A stretch of DNA of 13,821 nucleotides, from positions 1-13,821 of the forward strand of contig DAOWAL010000018.1 of the NCBI GenBank assembly GCA_030634615.1, written 5' to 3'. Positions 13,460 to 13,821 of this stretch are shown one piece after another. Position 1 is the stretch's first letter. The number at the start of each line of letters is the position of its first letter. The notes under the pieces are model-generated. The model was not told the DNA's origin. It saw nothing but the letters and a program-made list of their open reading frames with translations, and did no database searches. The DNA is from Candidatus Aenigmatarchaeota archaeon. Lineage in GTDB: Archaea; Aenigmatarchaeota; Aenigmatarchaeia; QMZP01; QMZT01. Position numbers and translations under genes: made by a program.

Positions 13460-13821
13460 CACTTCCACACCTTCCATGGCGTTTCTCCATTTTCCCACAT
13501 TTCGTTGAGTTCTTGTGTATCCTTAAGCGTATTCATCGATTTCCAGAATCCCTCGTGTTTGAAAGCCGATATTTGTTTTATCTCAGCAAGTTTTCTGAAA
13601 ACATTATCTTCAAGTTCCATTCCATCCTTGATGTAATCAAATATTTTTTTATTGAGAACGAAAAACCCTCCATTTATCCAATGATCGAGAACAGGTTTTT
13701 CTTTGAATTCAATTATTTCATTTTTTTTGTTCATCTCTAGTATGCCAAACTGTGAAATAAGTTTTATGCTTGTGAGTGTGGCTATCTTACCACTCTTTTC
13801 ATGGAAATCGAGAATCTTTCC
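13459..13821 (-). CDS. rfbF: Glucose-1-phosphate cytidylyltransferase, C-terminal part (5' end outside window)
   Basis: The frame is open from the window edge to the TGA at 13461-13459, giving 120 C-terminal residues; an internal ATG at 13734 is not the start. Diagnostic pieces are TLTSIKLISQFGIL, FKEKP (an EKP motif), WINGGFFVLNKKIFDYI, FKHEGFWKSMNTL and the terminal GETPWKVW. This series matches RfbF/DdhA, which makes CDP-glucose from CTP and glucose-1-phosphate, and distinguishes it from RfbA-type enzymes. Its presence opens a CDP-sugar branch besides the dTDP branch encoded around 5879 and 2634. A CDP-glucose 4,6-dehydratase would be expected further upstream on the minus strand, beyond the window. 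Its stop overlaps the GT4 start by one base. Confidence 0.9.
   Translation of the reverse strand, partial: GKILDFHEKSGKIATLTSIKLISQFGILEMNKKNEIIEFKEKPVLDHWINGGFFVLNKKIFDYIKDGMELEDNVFRKLAEIKQISAFKHEGFWKSMNTLKDTQELNEMWENGETPWKVWK

Noticed and set aside
1..13821. Looked for CRISPR arrays, toxin-antitoxin pairs, restriction or other defence genes and tRNA-linked integration sites.
   Set aside because: No regularly spaced repeats, tRNA-like folds or defence-type motifs were seen; all sizeable genes fit sugar-nucleotide or glycan metabolism.

Overview
The window is AT-rich and holds part of a surface-glycan (O-antigen/capsule/S-layer-glycan type) biosynthesis locus. The host is most likely an archaeon. 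Reasons seen in the sequence: arginine is written almost only with AGA/AGG and isoleucine often with ATA; two genes (positions 5879+ and 11182-) start about 25 bases downstream of TTATAAAA/TTTATAAA boxes with no Shine-Dalgarno site, as in leaderless archaeal transcription; other genes use GGAGG- or GGTGAT-type ribosome sites. A deeper taxonomic placement is not supportable from the sequence alone, and a thermophilic bacterium is not fully excluded.

Layout. (1) 1-3584, plus strand, a tightly overlapping run: the C-terminal end of an asparagine-synthase-family protein, a CapA-like metallophosphatase, a GT2 glycosyltransferase and dTDP-glucose 4,6-dehydratase (rfbB). (2) 3585-5178, an anomalous block: an inverted NanM-type sugar O-methyltransferase with different codon use, about 245 bp of AT-rich non-coding DNA, and then a 60-bp 'ghost' of the 3' end of rfbB. 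The ghost encodes the same 19 terminal residues as the intact gene. (3) 5195-9540, plus strand: a small SAM methyltransferase, glucose-1-phosphate thymidylyltransferase (rfbA), two tandem paralogous NAD-dependent epimerases/dehydratases and a third, more distant extended SDR. (4) 9529-11182, minus strand: an RmlC-like cupin and a TylCIII-type sugar C-methyltransferase, divergent from (5) 11258-12361, a DegT/DnrJ/EryC1 sugar aminotransferase on the plus strand. (6) 12356-13821, minus strand: a GT4 glycosyltransferase and the C-terminal end of a glucose-1-phosphate cytidylyltransferase (rfbF).

Working together, RfbA and RfbB would make dTDP-4-keto-6-deoxyglucose. RfbF would open a second, CDP-linked branch. 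The epimerases, cupin, C-methyltransferase, aminotransferase and O-methyltransferase are the kind of enzymes that turn such keto-sugars into unusual, possibly branched, amino or methylated deoxysugars. The GT2 and GT4 enzymes would transfer the sugars. The final sugar cannot be named from this window. No canonical RmlD was recognised, and no CDP-glucose 4,6-dehydratase is visible.

The most notable non-gene signal is the duplicated rfbB 3' end flanking the inverted methyltransferase. It reads as a recombination scar through which a foreign gene entered between rfbB and its former neighbour. I found no CRISPR array, tRNA, rRNA, transposase or recognisable defence system.
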